64,000 nt of DNA from Phocaeicola vulgatus (GTDB lineage: Bacteria > Bacteroidota > Bacteroidia > Bacteroidales > Tannerellaceae): assembly GCA_022009975.1 (NCBI GenBank), contig CP091733.1, forward strand, positions 186,001 through 250,000. The letters are read 5' to 3'. A program made the translations under genes and the position numbers. Below the pieces are notes generated by a model that saw only the letters and a program-made list of their open reading frames with translations, searched no databases and had not been told where the DNA came from. Position 1 is the stretch's first letter, and every line of letters starts with the position of its first letter. Below are positions 9,365-18,674 of the stretch, piece after piece.

Positions 9365-10210
9365 ATGCAAACAAACTTCTCATCTTTACCAGGTCCGATA
9401 GGAATATTTGATTCCGGTTATGGCGGTTTGACCGTGTTTGACAAAATACGTGAATTAATGCCCCAGTATGATTATATCTATTTGGGCGATAATGCACGAG
9501 CTCCGTATGGACCGCGTTCATTTGAAGTGGTTTACCGTTTCACGCGTCAGGCAGTGGTAAAACTGTTTGAAGAGGGTTGCCAGTTGGTGATATTGGCTTG
9601 CAATACGGCTTCGGCGAAGGCTTTGCGTACGATTCAACAATTGGATTTGCCGCAATGGGATTCAAAACGCCGGGTGTTGGGTGTTATCCGTCCGACTGTC
9701 GAGTTGATGGATCGTTTGAGCCGGACGAAGCATGTCGGGATTGTTGGAACTTCCGGAACGATAACATCCTGCTCTTATCAATTGGAATTGGCGAAAATGT
9801 TTCCTCATATCCATGTGACTGCCGAAGCGTGCCCCATGTGGGTTCCTTTGGTGGAAAACAATGAGTTTGATTCGCCCGGTGCAGATTATTTTGTAAAACG
9901 CCATTTGGATCACCTTTTCTCCCAAGACTCGCAGATAGACACATTGATATTGGGTTGCACCCATTATCCGTTGTTGTTGGATAAGATTCGTTTATATACA
10001 CCGGAAAATGTCCTGTTGCTTCCGCAGGGAGAATATGTGGCTCATAGTTTGCAGGACTATTTGGTGCGACATCCGGAAATGGATGAGAAATTGACAAAAG
10101 GGAACAGTTGCCGTTTCCTCACGACAGAATCTGCCGGGAAATTCTCAGAAGCGGCAACGCTATTCCTTAGTCGTCCGATTGAGGTTGAACAGGTTTCGAT
10201 TGATTATTGA
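9365..10210 (+). CDS. murI: glutamate racemase MurI
   Basis: MurI makes D-glutamate for peptidoglycan. The 281-residue protein has the family signatures: IGIFDSGYGGLTV near the N-terminus, the first catalytic Cys in LVILACNTASAKA and the second in LILGCTHYPLL. The ATG at 9365 is chosen because homology starts just after it; the in-frame ATG at 9344 lies inside the terminator-like hairpin. Its stop overlaps the 3' end of the convergent yccF-like gene by 7 bp. The gene closes the bamA-skp-skp-murI run typical of the order. Confidence 0.96.
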   Translation: MQTNFSSLPGPIGIFDSGYGGLTVFDKIRELMPQYDYIYLGDNARAPYGPRSFEVVYRFTRQAVVKLFEEGCQLVILACNTASAKALRTIQQLDLPQWDSKRRVLGVIRPTVELMDRLSRTKHVGIVGTSGTITSCSYQLELAKMFPHIHVTAEACPMWVPLVENNEFDSPGADYFVKRHLDHLFSQDSQIDTLILGCTHYPLLLDKIRLYTPENVLLLPQGEYVAHSLQDYLVRHPEMDEKLTKGNSCRFLTTESAGKFSEAATLFLSRPIEVEQVSIDY

Positions 10211-10571
10211 ATATCTTTCCCGAATGGAGAGAGTGCCACAGCAGCCAATTTGAAATGTTGCTTTCCGAACGGGATGCCGATGATGGTGATGCAGAGCAAA
10301 ACCCAAAGAAGAAGTGGGTCAGGCAAATCCAAAAACCTCCGACGCAAATCCAAATGATGTTCATTAGCAAAGAGAGGCATCCGGAAGAACTCCCATTGTC
10401 CACGACAGTCTTTCCAAAAGGCCATAAAGCAAGACTTGCCAATTTTAGCGTTTGGAAGCCGAAAGGAATGCCGATGATAGTAATCATCATCACGATACTG
10501 GAAACAAGATATCCGCATGCAGTGAATATGCCTCCGCAAAGTAGCCAAATAAGATTTCCTAATGTTTTCAT
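10204..10571 (-). CDS. YccF-type small inner-membrane protein, frameshifted
   Basis: This is a four-helix membrane protein of about 122 residues with the YccF domain signature twice (ITIIGIPFGFQTLKLASLALWPFGK, shown in part, and again ITIIGIPFGKQHFKLAAVALSPFGK near the C-terminus). The reading frame breaks in the C-run at 10302-10304 (four C expected); in the broken frame a false tail runs past the murI stop. The repaired gene ends at 10204. The role of YccF proteins is unknown. It begins 8 bp after the M23 peptidase stop, so the two form an operon. Confidence 0.8.
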
Positions 10572-10579
10572 ATCCCTGT

Positions 10580-11892
10580 TTATTTATCTGTTTTCTTTGA
10601 TTGAACCGGCAAGGAGTCTGGAGCTGAAGTAATTTCCAAAATGGTATCGTTGTATAAACGATGCAAGCTGTCCAATTCCTGCAAGTAGTGCTTTGGATCA
10701 GCAGGAAACTGTCTTTCAATTCTGGTTTTACCGGTAACGACGGCGGAGCATCCATTGCCAATGGATTGATAGGTTCTCCGTTTTTATAAACCCTAAAGTC
10801 GAGGTGCGGACCTGTTGACAGTCCGGTTGATCCCACATAACCGATAACTTCTCCCTGCTGCACGTGGGATCCGATCTCCAATCCGTTTGCATAACGGCTT
10901 AGATGCATATAACTGGTTACATACATGGAGTTGTGTTGAATCTTGATGCTGTGTCCTCCTCCATTCATGTATCCTTTTGCTATGACCTTTCCCGCTCCGA
11001 TGCTCTTCACCGGAGTTCCGACCGGAGCTGCGTAATCCACTCCGTGGTGTGCGCGGTATCGTTTTAGAATCGGGTGGAAACGGGCATTGGAGAATCTGGA
11101 AGTAATCCTGAAAAAGTCAAGAGGTGCTTTCAAGAAGGCTTTCCTTAAACTAAATCCCTCCTTGTCGAAATGCTCCATCACGCTGTCTTGCATGAAAGGA
11201 ATGGCAGTGTACTCTTTGTCTTCGTGGACGAATATGGCGGCATCGACGGAAGTAATAGCCAATGCCGTTGTGTCATCGATGAATGCTTCGTTGTAAATGA
11301 CTTGGAAAGAGTCTCCCACTTTGATGTCGAAGAAGTCGATTTGCCAAGCGTAGACATCTGCAATCTTCATTGCCAGCAGAGGAGATGCCCCGTTGTCCAC
11401 AATCACATTCCAAAGGGAAGAGCTGATGTTCCCTTCGATATATTTACGCTTGATAGAAACATTCTTCTTATACTCAAACGCTTTTATGCTATCACCGGTC
11501 AAGTCTATGACCGCATAATCTGTCAACGATTTGGCAAATGCGATGTATTGGATGGTTTCCAGCGTGTCTTGTGTAGTCAAAGTGATGTAATGCATTCCAG
11601 CTTTTAACTTCGTCGGGTCCAAGACATTGGCAGATGCTTTGCTGATGCTGTCTGCTTTTATGGCAGAAAAGCCCAATTTGGAAAAGATGATGGCAGGGTT
11701 GTCGCCTTGTTTGATGTCGAATTGGTACAAGTTGAGCGAATCAATGCAAATTCCATATTCATAGATATGCGGAACTGTGTCCACTTCGATAATATCTTCT
11801 TCCTTCTCTTGTTGTTTTATTTGGCAACTGCTGATTAATAAATAGCCAACCAGTCCGATGGCGATAGTGAATGTATGTATATATTTATTCAT
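10580..11892 (-). CDS. M23 family (LytM-type) peptidase lipoprotein, frameshifted near the end
   Basis: A predicted lipoprotein (MNKYIHTFTIAIGLVGYLLI, lipidated Cys23) with an N-terminal region of LysM/OapA-like character and a LytM peptidase domain from about residue 260. Zinc-site motif HHGVD (about residue 281) is present. The second motif reads GPHLDFRV (about residue 363): the usual H-x-H is H-L-D, a substitution seen in many Bacteroidetes M23 proteins as far as I recall. One missing base at 10704-10705 throws the last 70 codons out of frame; repaired, the protein ends SLPVQSKKTDK at 10580, about 437 residues. It likely cuts or regulates cutting of peptidoglycan cross-links. Confidence 0.85.
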
Positions 11893-12090
11893 ATTCCGAT
11901 AGAAACCCACTTGTGATTATTTTGTCGGGCAAATATAGCAATTCGTAAGAAAATAGGCAATCCAAATTGAATCTTTGCACTGCATTTTAGAAAGACCTTG
12001 CCTGCGAAGAAAGGGAAAAAGAGCGATTGCGTGTGCAAAGGAGAGTTTATGCATATAAAAATAGTTAAAAGATAATTGTAAATACAGCTA

Positions 12091-12107
12091 TTGGCACACT
12101 GTTTGCA
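12091..12107 (+). promoter_or_regulatory. sigma-54 (RpoN) -24/-12 promoter for the META lipoprotein gene
   Basis: TTGGCACACTGTTTGCA has the GG and GC doublets at the exact sigma-54 spacing (TGGCAC-N5-TTGCA). Transcription would start near 12117-12119, about 20 bp before the ATG at 12139. The other promoter-like sites listed here are of the TAnnTTTG type. Enhancer sites for an activator were not identified. Confidence 0.7.
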
Positions 12108-12138
12108 TCTATTATAGAAATTAAATGAAAGTAAAATT

Positions 12139-12564
12139 ATGAAGAAGTTTTTTGTGCATGCAATATTGGTTCCGGCATTGGCAGGTGCTTTGTTTGCTTG
12201 CTCTGGCTCTCAAACAGATGCCAAGCAATTGGAAGGGAAGTGGAATGTCGTTGAAGTGAAAGGCGAGAAAGTGAATTGTGAAAACACCCCGTTTATGGAG
12301 TTTGACATGAAAGAGAACAAACTGCATGGCAATGCGGGTTGCAATATCTTCAATACATCAGTGACATTGGACGCTAAAGATGTTTCTGCATTGAAATTGG
12401 AAGATGGAATGACCACCATGATGTCTTGCCCGGATATGGATATGGAGACCAAGATATTGCAGTCTATGTCTGATGTGAGAGCAGTCAAAGCTGGATCCAA
12501 TCCGAACGAGATGTTGTTGGTGGATGCGGAAGGCAATGTCTTAATGGTATTGGCAAGAAACTAA
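12139..12564 (+). CDS. META-domain (HslJ-like) lipoprotein
   Basis: A 141-residue protein with signal MKKFFVHAILVPALAGALFA and lipidated Cys21. The body is one META domain: LEGKWNVVEVKGEKV, the NKLHGNAGCNIFNTSV core, and MTTMMSCPDMDMETKILQ. META proteins include the heat-inducible HslJ of E. coli and are linked to stress or drug tolerance without a known reaction. The gene stands alone between divergent and convergent neighbours. A good sigma-54-type promoter lies upstream, suggesting induction by a stress signal through an RpoN activator (inference). Confidence 0.9.
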   Translation: MKKFFVHAILVPALAGALFACSGSQTDAKQLEGKWNVVEVKGEKVNCENTPFMEFDMKENKLHGNAGCNIFNTSVTLDAKDVSALKLEDGMTTMMSCPDMDMETKILQSMSDVRAVKAGSNPNEMLLVDAEGNVLMVLARN

Positions 12565-12603
12565 TATAAAAACGGAGGCTGGCAATAGGTTGGCATTTCG
12601 TTG

Positions 12604-12667
12604 AAAAAACTCCCAATGTTTTTTTATTTTTGTCACGAGGAAAATAAAAAAACATTGGGAGTTTTTT
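12604..12667. terminator. perfect 27-bp inverted repeat, bidirectional terminator
   Basis: 12604-12630 and 12641-12667 are exact reverse complements, with AAAAAA and TTTTTT at the outer ends, so it can stop transcription from both the META gene (plus) and the NamZ-like gene (minus). The 10-base loop is TGTCACGAGG, a motif repeated twice downstream. Confidence 0.85.
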
Positions 12668-12710
12668 ATTTTTTGTCACGAGGGAAAATCGATTTTCGTC
12701 ACGAGGGAAA
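12632..12710 (+). repeat. three copies of GTCACGAGG(G)AAA
   Basis: GTCACGAGG occurs at 12632, 12675 and 12698, each time flanked by a T-rich stretch before and an A-rich stretch after (for example GATTTTC before and GGAAAT after). Each unit can form a small stem with GTCACGAG as loop. The first lies in the loop of the 27-bp inverted repeat. Confidence 0.7.
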
Positions 12711-12715
12711 TTCGG

Positions 12716-13905
12716 CTATTCCTCATATAATAAATACTTCTTCCGCATCTCCTTGTAGTTGTCCAAATCCTCTTTCCAAGTTTCCCTGATTTCCTCTTCA
12801 TTCATGCCGGCAATGATTTGTTTGCGTAGTTGGTCAGTTCCTGCCAACAAATCAAACCATTTGGCGCGGGAAAAGAAGAAAGAGGCATTTTTACCACACT
12901 TGTCATAAAAGTACAAGACGAATTTCAAGGTCAATCCGCCTTCAAAAGGATATTCTTGCAAATTGATGCCATAACAAACTTTATCTTTCTGGATGGGATG
13001 GGTGTCGAATCCCGGCAAAGAAGTAGGAGTGAAAGAAAAGTCACCAAACTTCTTGTCTGGATATCCGATGACTTGGAAAGGGTGATAAGTTCCCCTGCCC
13101 ACACTGAAAGAGGTCGCCTCGAAGAAGCAGAGCGAAGGATAAAGCCGCACTGCCTGGTCATTGGGCAAATTGGGAGAGGGCTTGACCGGAAGCCAATAAG
13201 GGTCGCCATGTTTCCAATTCAACATCGTCACGACCTCCAACTTGCAGGAGTTTTCCCCGGTTTTAAGCCAACCTTCCCCATTGATCATAGACGCCAATTC
13301 CCCGACAGTCAGCCCGTGTAAAAGAGGAATCGGGTCAACTCCGACAAAAGAACGGAAACCGGGTTGTCTTATAGGTCCGTCGATATAATCATTTGGATTG
13401 GGTCGATCGAGCACAATCAGCTCTTGTCGTTTTCTGCGCATGCTTCCATGACATAATGCATCGTGCTGATATAAGTATAAAAACGAGCCCCGACATCTTG
13501 GATATCGAAAACAACAGCGTCAATATCTGCCATCTGTTCGGCAGTTGGAGCTTTCTGTTTCCCATAAATGGAGACAATAGGGATTCCGGTTTTGATGTCT
13601 TTGCTGTCTTTTACAATTTCCCCCGCATCGGCAATCCCTCTGAAGCCATGTTCCGGGGCAAAGACCACTTTCACTTGGAATCCGTTTTCTAGCAAAGCGT
13701 CCAACAGGTGCGTCTGAATTTCGTTGTTCAGGATGGAAGTCTGGTTGACAACCAACCCGATCCTTTTATCTTCCAACAAAGTCTTTAGCTTATCAAAACG
13801 TTCCGCTCCGATAACCAAGTCCCCCTTCTCTTCATTCTGTGCGTTTGCGAATCCAACACAGGAAAGGAGGAGCAAAAATACAACCCTTTTAATCAATGCA
13901 TTCAT
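12716..13905 (-). CDS. NamZ-like exo-N-acetylmuramidase (DUF1343), frameshifted
   Basis: DUF1343 proteins include NamZ of Bacillus subtilis (YbbC, GH171), which removes MurNAc from the end of peptidoglycan fragments. Signal peptide ends CVGFANAQ. Family motifs include RIGLVVNQTSI, VVFAPEHGFRG, DIDAVVFDIQDVGARFYTYI and VLDRPNPNDY. The frame breaks at 13422-13423; one more base restores AENDKELIVLDRPNP and gives 396 residues. The protein fits with murQ and the sugar kinase at 55674-57346 in a MurNAc salvage route, though the genes are far apart. The ATG at 13905 starts the signal peptide. A TACCTTTG element lies upstream. Confidence 0.88.
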
Positions 13906-13969
13906 CGTGTTTTTACTTAAGTCCATTAAGAAAGCTATTGGTTACACTCTATCCGTGTTTCACCCTTTG

Positions 13970-13977
13970 CAAAGGTA
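13970..13977 (-). promoter_or_regulatory. -7 element TACCTTTG for the NamZ-like gene
   Basis: On the minus strand TACCTTTG lies 64 bp before the ATG at 13905. Confidence 0.55.
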
Positions 13978-14104
13978 AATAAATAAATGGGATATTTGTC
14001 TCCTTTTTTCTTATTTGCATGGCGGCACAAATCAAATCGCACTGTCCCGTAATTGTTTTTTTAGAATATAATATTATTTAAAAGTTAAATGGGAAAGAAT
14101 ATGT

Positions 14105-14112
14105 TATCTTTG
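14105..14112 (+). promoter_or_regulatory. -7 element TATCTTTG for the RelA/SpoT-domain gene
   Basis: TATCTTTG lies 39 bp before the ATG at 14152 in an AT-rich stretch. Confidence 0.55.
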
Positions 14113-14151
14113 TGATAAATTATTCTCGAACAATAATGATATAAATAGAAT

Positions 14152-15034
14152 ATGAAAAATGCATTCGAGTCAATTACAGAAAGTATAAGAGAAGAATTGG
14201 CACAAGCCCTTAACCGGTGCGGACTGATGTACCGTATGTTTTACCGTGTGAAAACATTGAGTTCGATTCAGCATAAAATGGCATTCAAAGGAGACAAATA
14301 CAAAAGTGGAGAATCCAAGATGCAAGATATTATTGGTTTCCGAATCGTGCTCTATTTCCCTGATGACGTGGATTTGGTTTCTTTATATTTCAGTTGCAAG
14401 GATGTGGTGAAACGGTCGGTCGATGTGCCGGATCCCTCCACCTTCCGTCCTCAGCGTTTGAACTTGACGCTGAACATCCCGGAGCAGTTTGTAGAGCTGT
14501 TTAAGAAGAAACTTCCGGCTGAATATGCTCCTTATATTGATCCCACTTATGAAATCCAGATAAGAACTGTCTTTTCAGAAGGATGGCATGAAGTGGAACA
14601 TGACTTCCGGTATAAATGCAAGGAAGATTGGGTGGGTTATGAATTCTATTCCCGCACGTTGAATGGTGTCATTGCCACTTTGGAAAATGCCGAATGGAGC
14701 ATGAAAGCCCTTTCCATGAAATGTCCCATAAAAACTACCTTGACGGGAATTACCGGGCCATGCTCCGGAATAAATTAAGAATCCGCTTGAAAGATGAGGA
14801 CTTCTCGCCAGCAGTAAGTGATTATTTGCAAAGCCATCCTCAAATGGCAAGGAATTTCCTGAAAATAGACCGCATGGTTTTTGTCTTGATGTTGATGAAT
14901 CATAAGCAAACGATAGACTTGACTTATGACAATATCATCTTCTTGGTTAATCGCATCGAGATAATGATCTGGACTTCAAGGCATTGGAAGGAGAGGAGAA
15001 AAGTAAGATGTTGGATCAATATCTGCTTTCTTAA
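14152..15034 (+). CDS. stand-alone RelA/SpoT-domain protein, two frameshifts
   Basis: The protein resembles the (p)ppGpp synthetase fold of RelA/SpoT without HD, TGS or ACT domains. Recognisable are KYKSGESKMQDIIGFRIVLY (residues 55-74 in part) and the YEIQIRTVFSEGWHEVEHD motif near residue 133. The usual G-loop motif with Tyr and His (GYRSxH) is not seen; that stretch reads FRPQRLNLTLNIP, so ppGpp synthesis is uncertain. Frames break at the T-run 14711-14713 and near 14961; repairing both gives 294 residues ending DQYLLS at 15034. Function is inferred from fold only. It is convergent with yidC, separated by a diverged copy of the hairpin repeat. Confidence 0.75.
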
Positions 15035-15046
15035 GAAGAAAAAGAT

Positions 15047-15120
15047 GGTGCGTCGGCTTTCTGCTAATTCTGACGCATTTCAAAAGGGCTGCACCAAATT
15101 ACTCTTTTTGATGCAGCCCT
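15047..15120. repeat. diverged copy of the MITE-end/terminator element
   Basis: GGTGCGTC (15047-15054) and GCTAATTCTGACGCATT match the end sequences GGTGTGTC and GCTAATTCTGACACACC of the larger copies. Next comes a hairpin, GGGCTGCACCAAA with TTTGATGCAGCCC (15086-15119), which serves as bidirectional terminator between the RelA/SpoT-domain gene and yidC. The internal core is absent. Confidence 0.65.
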
Positions 15121-15126
15121 TGATTC

Positions 15127-17052
15127 TTATGAACGTTTCTTGTTTTGACGCTCTTCGCGTTGATGTTTCAACTGGTCTTGTTGACGTTTCAACTGTTCCT
15201 GTTGCATCTTTTGGGCCTCTTCCAATCGTTTCATGAAACCTGACTTTTTCATCGGCTTACGTTTGTTGGCTTCCAACTTAGCAAGCAATTTCTCTTCATT
15301 AATGGTAAAGCGGAAGAATAGAGTCTGCGCTATGGTAATCAATGTAGAGATAAAATAGTAATAAGTCAAACCGGAAGCATAGCTGTTGAAGATAAACAAA
15401 AACATCAGCGGCATCATATACATCATGACTTGCATGCCAGGCATCTGCTGTTGCCCTGTATTTGTCATTTCCATGTTGAACTTAGTATATGCAATGTTGG
15501 TGATGGTCATCAACAAGCAGAACAAGCTGATGTGGTTGCCGAAGTAAGTTGAAATCAATGGAATCTGTGCATCCCAACTGATGATGGCGTCATAGGTTGA
15601 CAAGTCCTGTGCCCACAAGAAGCTCTGGTGTCTCAGTTCAATCGCAGAAGGGAAGAACATGAATAGTGCAATCAAGATAGGCATTTGCAGCAACATCGGC
15701 ACACATCCGCTCATCGGGCTGGCTCCGGCACGGCTATACAATTCCATGATTTCACGCTGTTTGTCCATTGCCTGTTCCTTTTCCGGGTATTTGGCATTGA
15801 TTGCCTCGACTTGAGGACGCAACACGCGCATCTTCGCTGAGGAGATATAAGACTTATATGTCAATGGGAACAATATCGTCTTGATGATGACGGTCAGCAA
15901 GAAGATAAGCAAACCGTAGTTTGAGATGAACTTGCCTAAGAAATCAAACAGAGGAATGATAAAGAACTGGTTTACCCAACGGAAGATTCCCCATCCCAGT
16001 GGAACCAACTTCTCCAAATTCAAGTCGTCTTCGCCTTTAGCCACTTGGTCGTTGTAATCGTTTAGCAAGGCATAACGGTTCGGCACGAAGTAATATTCAA
16101 ATTCTGTTGCTTTGTTGCCTAACAAGTCGAAATCAACTGTGGCAGTTGTTTTGAAAAACTTCAGATATTCGCCGGAATCATACGGCTTGGAAGTTAGTTG
16201 GGCCTCTTTGAATCCATCTTTCGCCAACAAGACAGTAGAGAAATACATGTCTTTGTAGCCAATCCATTGCAATGTCTCCTTCGGGCTCTTCTCGGCATTT
16301 CCGGCAGCACTCAAGTAATCTGTCGCATCGCCCAACTCCTTGTAATGCAATTCCACATATCTGTCTTCGAATTTGCGTCCCTTTTCCTGTTGCAGGATGT
16401 CCTGTTCCCAAGTCAGGTTAAGCGTGTTGACATTCGGAGCAAGCAGGCCGTTCAATCCATTTGCCTTGACAGAGAAGTTTAGTTTGTAGTCATTCGCACT
16501 CAAGTTGTAGTTGAAATCCAAATATCTGTTTTCATCCAATTTCAGGCGCATGACCAAAGCGTTGGAATCAGCTCCTTTGATAGGAGAGAAGTAAAGATTC
16601 TTTGTGTTGACAACTTGATTGGCAGCTGTGATAAGAGCCAAGTCGAATGCCGATTTCTCTTCCGTGAAGAGAACCACCGGTTCGCCTTTGTAATTGTCAT
16701 ACTCTTTCAAAGTGGCAGAAACGACGCGTCCGCCTTTTGAACTGAGGACGACTGCGACTTTCTCGTTTTCCAATGTCACGAACTCTTCCTGCCCTGCCAT
16801 CTTCGATGCAAAAGCCCCGAAGCTGTTTTGTAACTGTGCCATGCGGACTGAATCGGGCAGTCCTGCCATTGCGTCTGCGGGATTTGCTGCCTTCTTTTCT
16901 AATTCAGCTTGGGCAGCCAATTCAATTTGTGCGATTGAATCTTGGTAACGGCGCTGCGCTTCAATTTGTTCGGGAGTAGGGCGATTCAGCCAGCTGAACC
17001 CGAAGAGCACGATGCCGATAAGCACAAAACCAATAATTGTGTTTTTATCCAT
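15127..17052 (-). CDS. yidC: membrane protein insertase YidC
   Basis: YidC inserts and folds inner-membrane proteins, alone or with SecYEG. The 641-residue protein has the Gram-negative plan: N-terminal helix (MDKNTIIGFVLIGIVLFGFS), a large periplasmic beta-domain (about residues 50-350), then the conserved five-helix core (FIIPLFDFLGKFISNYGL, PMSGCVPMLLQMPILIALFM). The C-terminal tail is rich in Lys, Arg and Gln (MQQEQLKRQQDQLKHQREER), which can bind ribosomes. The gene follows pyrG by 14 bp on the same strand, an order common in Bacteroidetes, so they are likely co-transcribed. Confidence 0.96.
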   Translation of the reverse strand: MDKNTIIGFVLIGIVLFGFSWLNRPTPEQIEAQRRYQDSIAQIELAAQAELEKKAANPADAMAGLPDSVRMAQLQNSFGAFASKMAGQEEFVTLENEKVAVVLSSKGGRVVSATLKEYDNYKGEPVVLFTEEKSAFDLALITAANQVVNTKNLYFSPIKGADSNALVMRLKLDENRYLDFNYNLSANDYKLNFSVKANGLNGLLAPNVNTLNLTWEQDILQQEKGRKFEDRYVELHYKELGDATDYLSAAGNAEKSPKETLQWIGYKDMYFSTVLLAKDGFKEAQLTSKPYDSGEYLKFFKTTATVDFDLLGNKATEFEYYFVPNRYALLNDYNDQVAKGEDDLNLEKLVPLGWGIFRWVNQFFIIPLFDFLGKFISNYGLLIFLLTVIIKTILFPLTYKSYISSAKMRVLRPQVEAINAKYPEKEQAMDKQREIMELYSRAGASPMSGCVPMLLQMPILIALFMFFPSAIELRHQSFLWAQDLSTYDAIISWDAQIPLISTYFGNHISLFCLLMTITNIAYTKFNMEMTNTGQQQMPGMQVMMYMMPLMFLFIFNSYASGLTYYYFISTLITIAQTLFFRFTINEEKLLAKLEANKRKPMKKSGFMKRLEEAQKMQQEQLKRQQDQLKHQREERQNKKRS

Positions 17053-17066
17053 TCTTTCGTTATTAA

Positions 17067-18674
17067 TTATTTCTTGTTATCAATAGCCGCTTTTACAAAG
17101 TTCAAGAACAAAGGATTGGGCTTGACAACCGTGCTGTTGTATTCCGGATGGTATTGTACGCCGACAAACCATTTCAATTCCGGGATTTCTACCACTTCCA
17201 CCAAGTTGGTTTCCGGATTTATGCCCGTACATTTCATTCCGGCAGCCTCAAATTGTTCTTTATACTCATTGTTGAATTCAAAACGATGGCGGTGACGCTC
17301 TTGGATATGCTCTTCGCCGTATGCTTCATAAACCTTTGATCCTTTTCTCAAATCGCAGTCATAAGCACCTAAGCGCATTGTGCCGCCCAAGTTCGTGATG
17401 TTCTTTTGTTCTTCCATCATGTCAATAACCTTGTGCGTCGTGTTAGGTTCCATCTCTGTGGAGTTGGCATCTTTATAACCTAAAACATCGCGGGCGAACT
17501 CGATGACCATGCATTGCATGCCTAAGCAAATGCCCAAACAAGGCACATTGTTCTCCCTTGCATATTTGATGGCAGCGAACTTGCCTTCAATGCCACGCTG
17601 GCCGAATCCCGGAGCGATTAAAATACCGTCCATCTCTTTCAGCAGTTCGGCAGCATTCTCCTCATTCACCTTTTCCGAATGGAACAGGTGGAGGTCTAAC
17701 TTATGGTGGTTGTAGATGGCAGCCTGCAACAAGGATTCATCGATAGACTTGTAAGCGTCTTGCAATTCCACGTATTTGCCCACCAAACCAATCTTTACCG
17801 TTTCCGTCGCCGTTGATTTCTTGTTGAGGAACTCTTTCCATGCTTTCATTTCCGGAGTAGGTCCAACTTCCAACCCGACCTTTTGCAATACAATTTCATC
17901 CATTTTCTGACGCTGCAACATCAGCGGGACTTCGTAGATGGTCGGAAGGTCGATGGATTGGATGACTGCTTCCGGCGTCACGTTGCAGAACTGGGCGACT
18001 TTCCTCAATAGGGAAGAAGCAAGTTCATGCTCGGTACGAAGCACCAAGATATCCGGTTGGATTCCTAATGATTGCAACTCTTTGACAGAATGCTGAGTCG
18101 GTTTGGATTTGTATTCCTTGGCAGCGGCAATATAAGGAATGTAAGTCAAGTGGACGCAAATGCAATTCTTGCCTAATTCCCATTTCAATTGCCTTACACT
18201 CTCCATGAAAGGCAAAGATTCGATATCGCCTACTGTGCCACCGATCTCTGTGATGACAAAGTCAAATTTATATTTGTTACCCAACAGCTTGACATTACGC
18301 TTGATCTCATCCGTGATGTGAGGGACCACTTGTACTGTCTTGCCCAAATAATCACCGCGGCGCTCTTTGTTAATCACGCTTTGGTAGATACGTCCCGTCG
18401 TGATATTGTTGGCACGGGTTGTTTGGATATTTAGGAATCGCTCGTAGTGTCCTAAGTCCAAATCGGCTTCATGACCGTCCACAGTAACGAAACACTCACC
18501 GTGTTCATACGGATTCAACGTCCCCGGGTCAATATTGATATACGGGTCAAACTTTTGGATAGTTACGTTATATCCACGAGCTTGGAGTAACTTACCTAAA
18601 GAAGCGGAAATAATTCCTTTACCTAACGAGGAAACAACACCGCCAGTCACGAAAATGTACTTTGTATCAGCCAC
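17067..18674 (-). CDS. pyrG: CTP synthase PyrG
   Basis: PyrG converts UTP to CTP with glutamine as nitrogen donor. The 535-residue protein begins with the synthase domain (KYIFVTGGVVSSLGKGIISA, the P-loop region; VDGHEADLDLGHYERFL) and ends with a class I glutamine amidotransferase domain: oxyanion motif APGFGQRG, nucleophile Cys in CLGICLGMQCMVIEF, and catalytic His in VGVQYHPEY. Length is normal. It is upstream of yidC with a 14-bp gap. The 360-bp region before it is shared with a divergent gene. Confidence 0.97.
   Translation of the reverse strand: MADTKYIFVTGGVVSSLGKGIISASLGKLLQARGYNVTIQKFDPYINIDPGTLNPYEHGECFVTVDGHEADLDLGHYERFLNIQTTRANNITTGRIYQSVINKERRGDYLGKTVQVVPHITDEIKRNVKLLGNKYKFDFVITEIGGTVGDIESLPFMESVRQLKWELGKNCICVHLTYIPYIAAAKEYKSKPTQHSVKELQSLGIQPDILVLRTEHELASSLLRKVAQFCNVTPEAVIQSIDLPTIYEVPLMLQRQKMDEIVLQKVGLEVGPTPEMKAWKEFLNKKSTATETVKIGLVGKYVELQDAYKSIDESLLQAAIYNHHKLDLHLFHSEKVNEENAAELLKEMDGILIAPGFGQRGIEGKFAAIKYARENNVPCLGICLGMQCMVIEFARDVLGYKDANSTEMEPNTTHKVIDMMEEQKNITNLGGTMRLGAYDCDLRKGSKVYEAYGEEHIQERHRHRFEFNNEYKEQFEAAGMKCTGINPETNLVEVVEIPELKWFVGVQYHPEYNSTVVKPNPLFLNFVKAAIDNKK

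Noticed and set aside
10204..11910. A fusion of M23 peptidase and YccF
   Set aside because: The apparent fusion comes from a one-base loss near 10704 that skips the peptidase stop; two separate genes with an 8-bp gap fit better.
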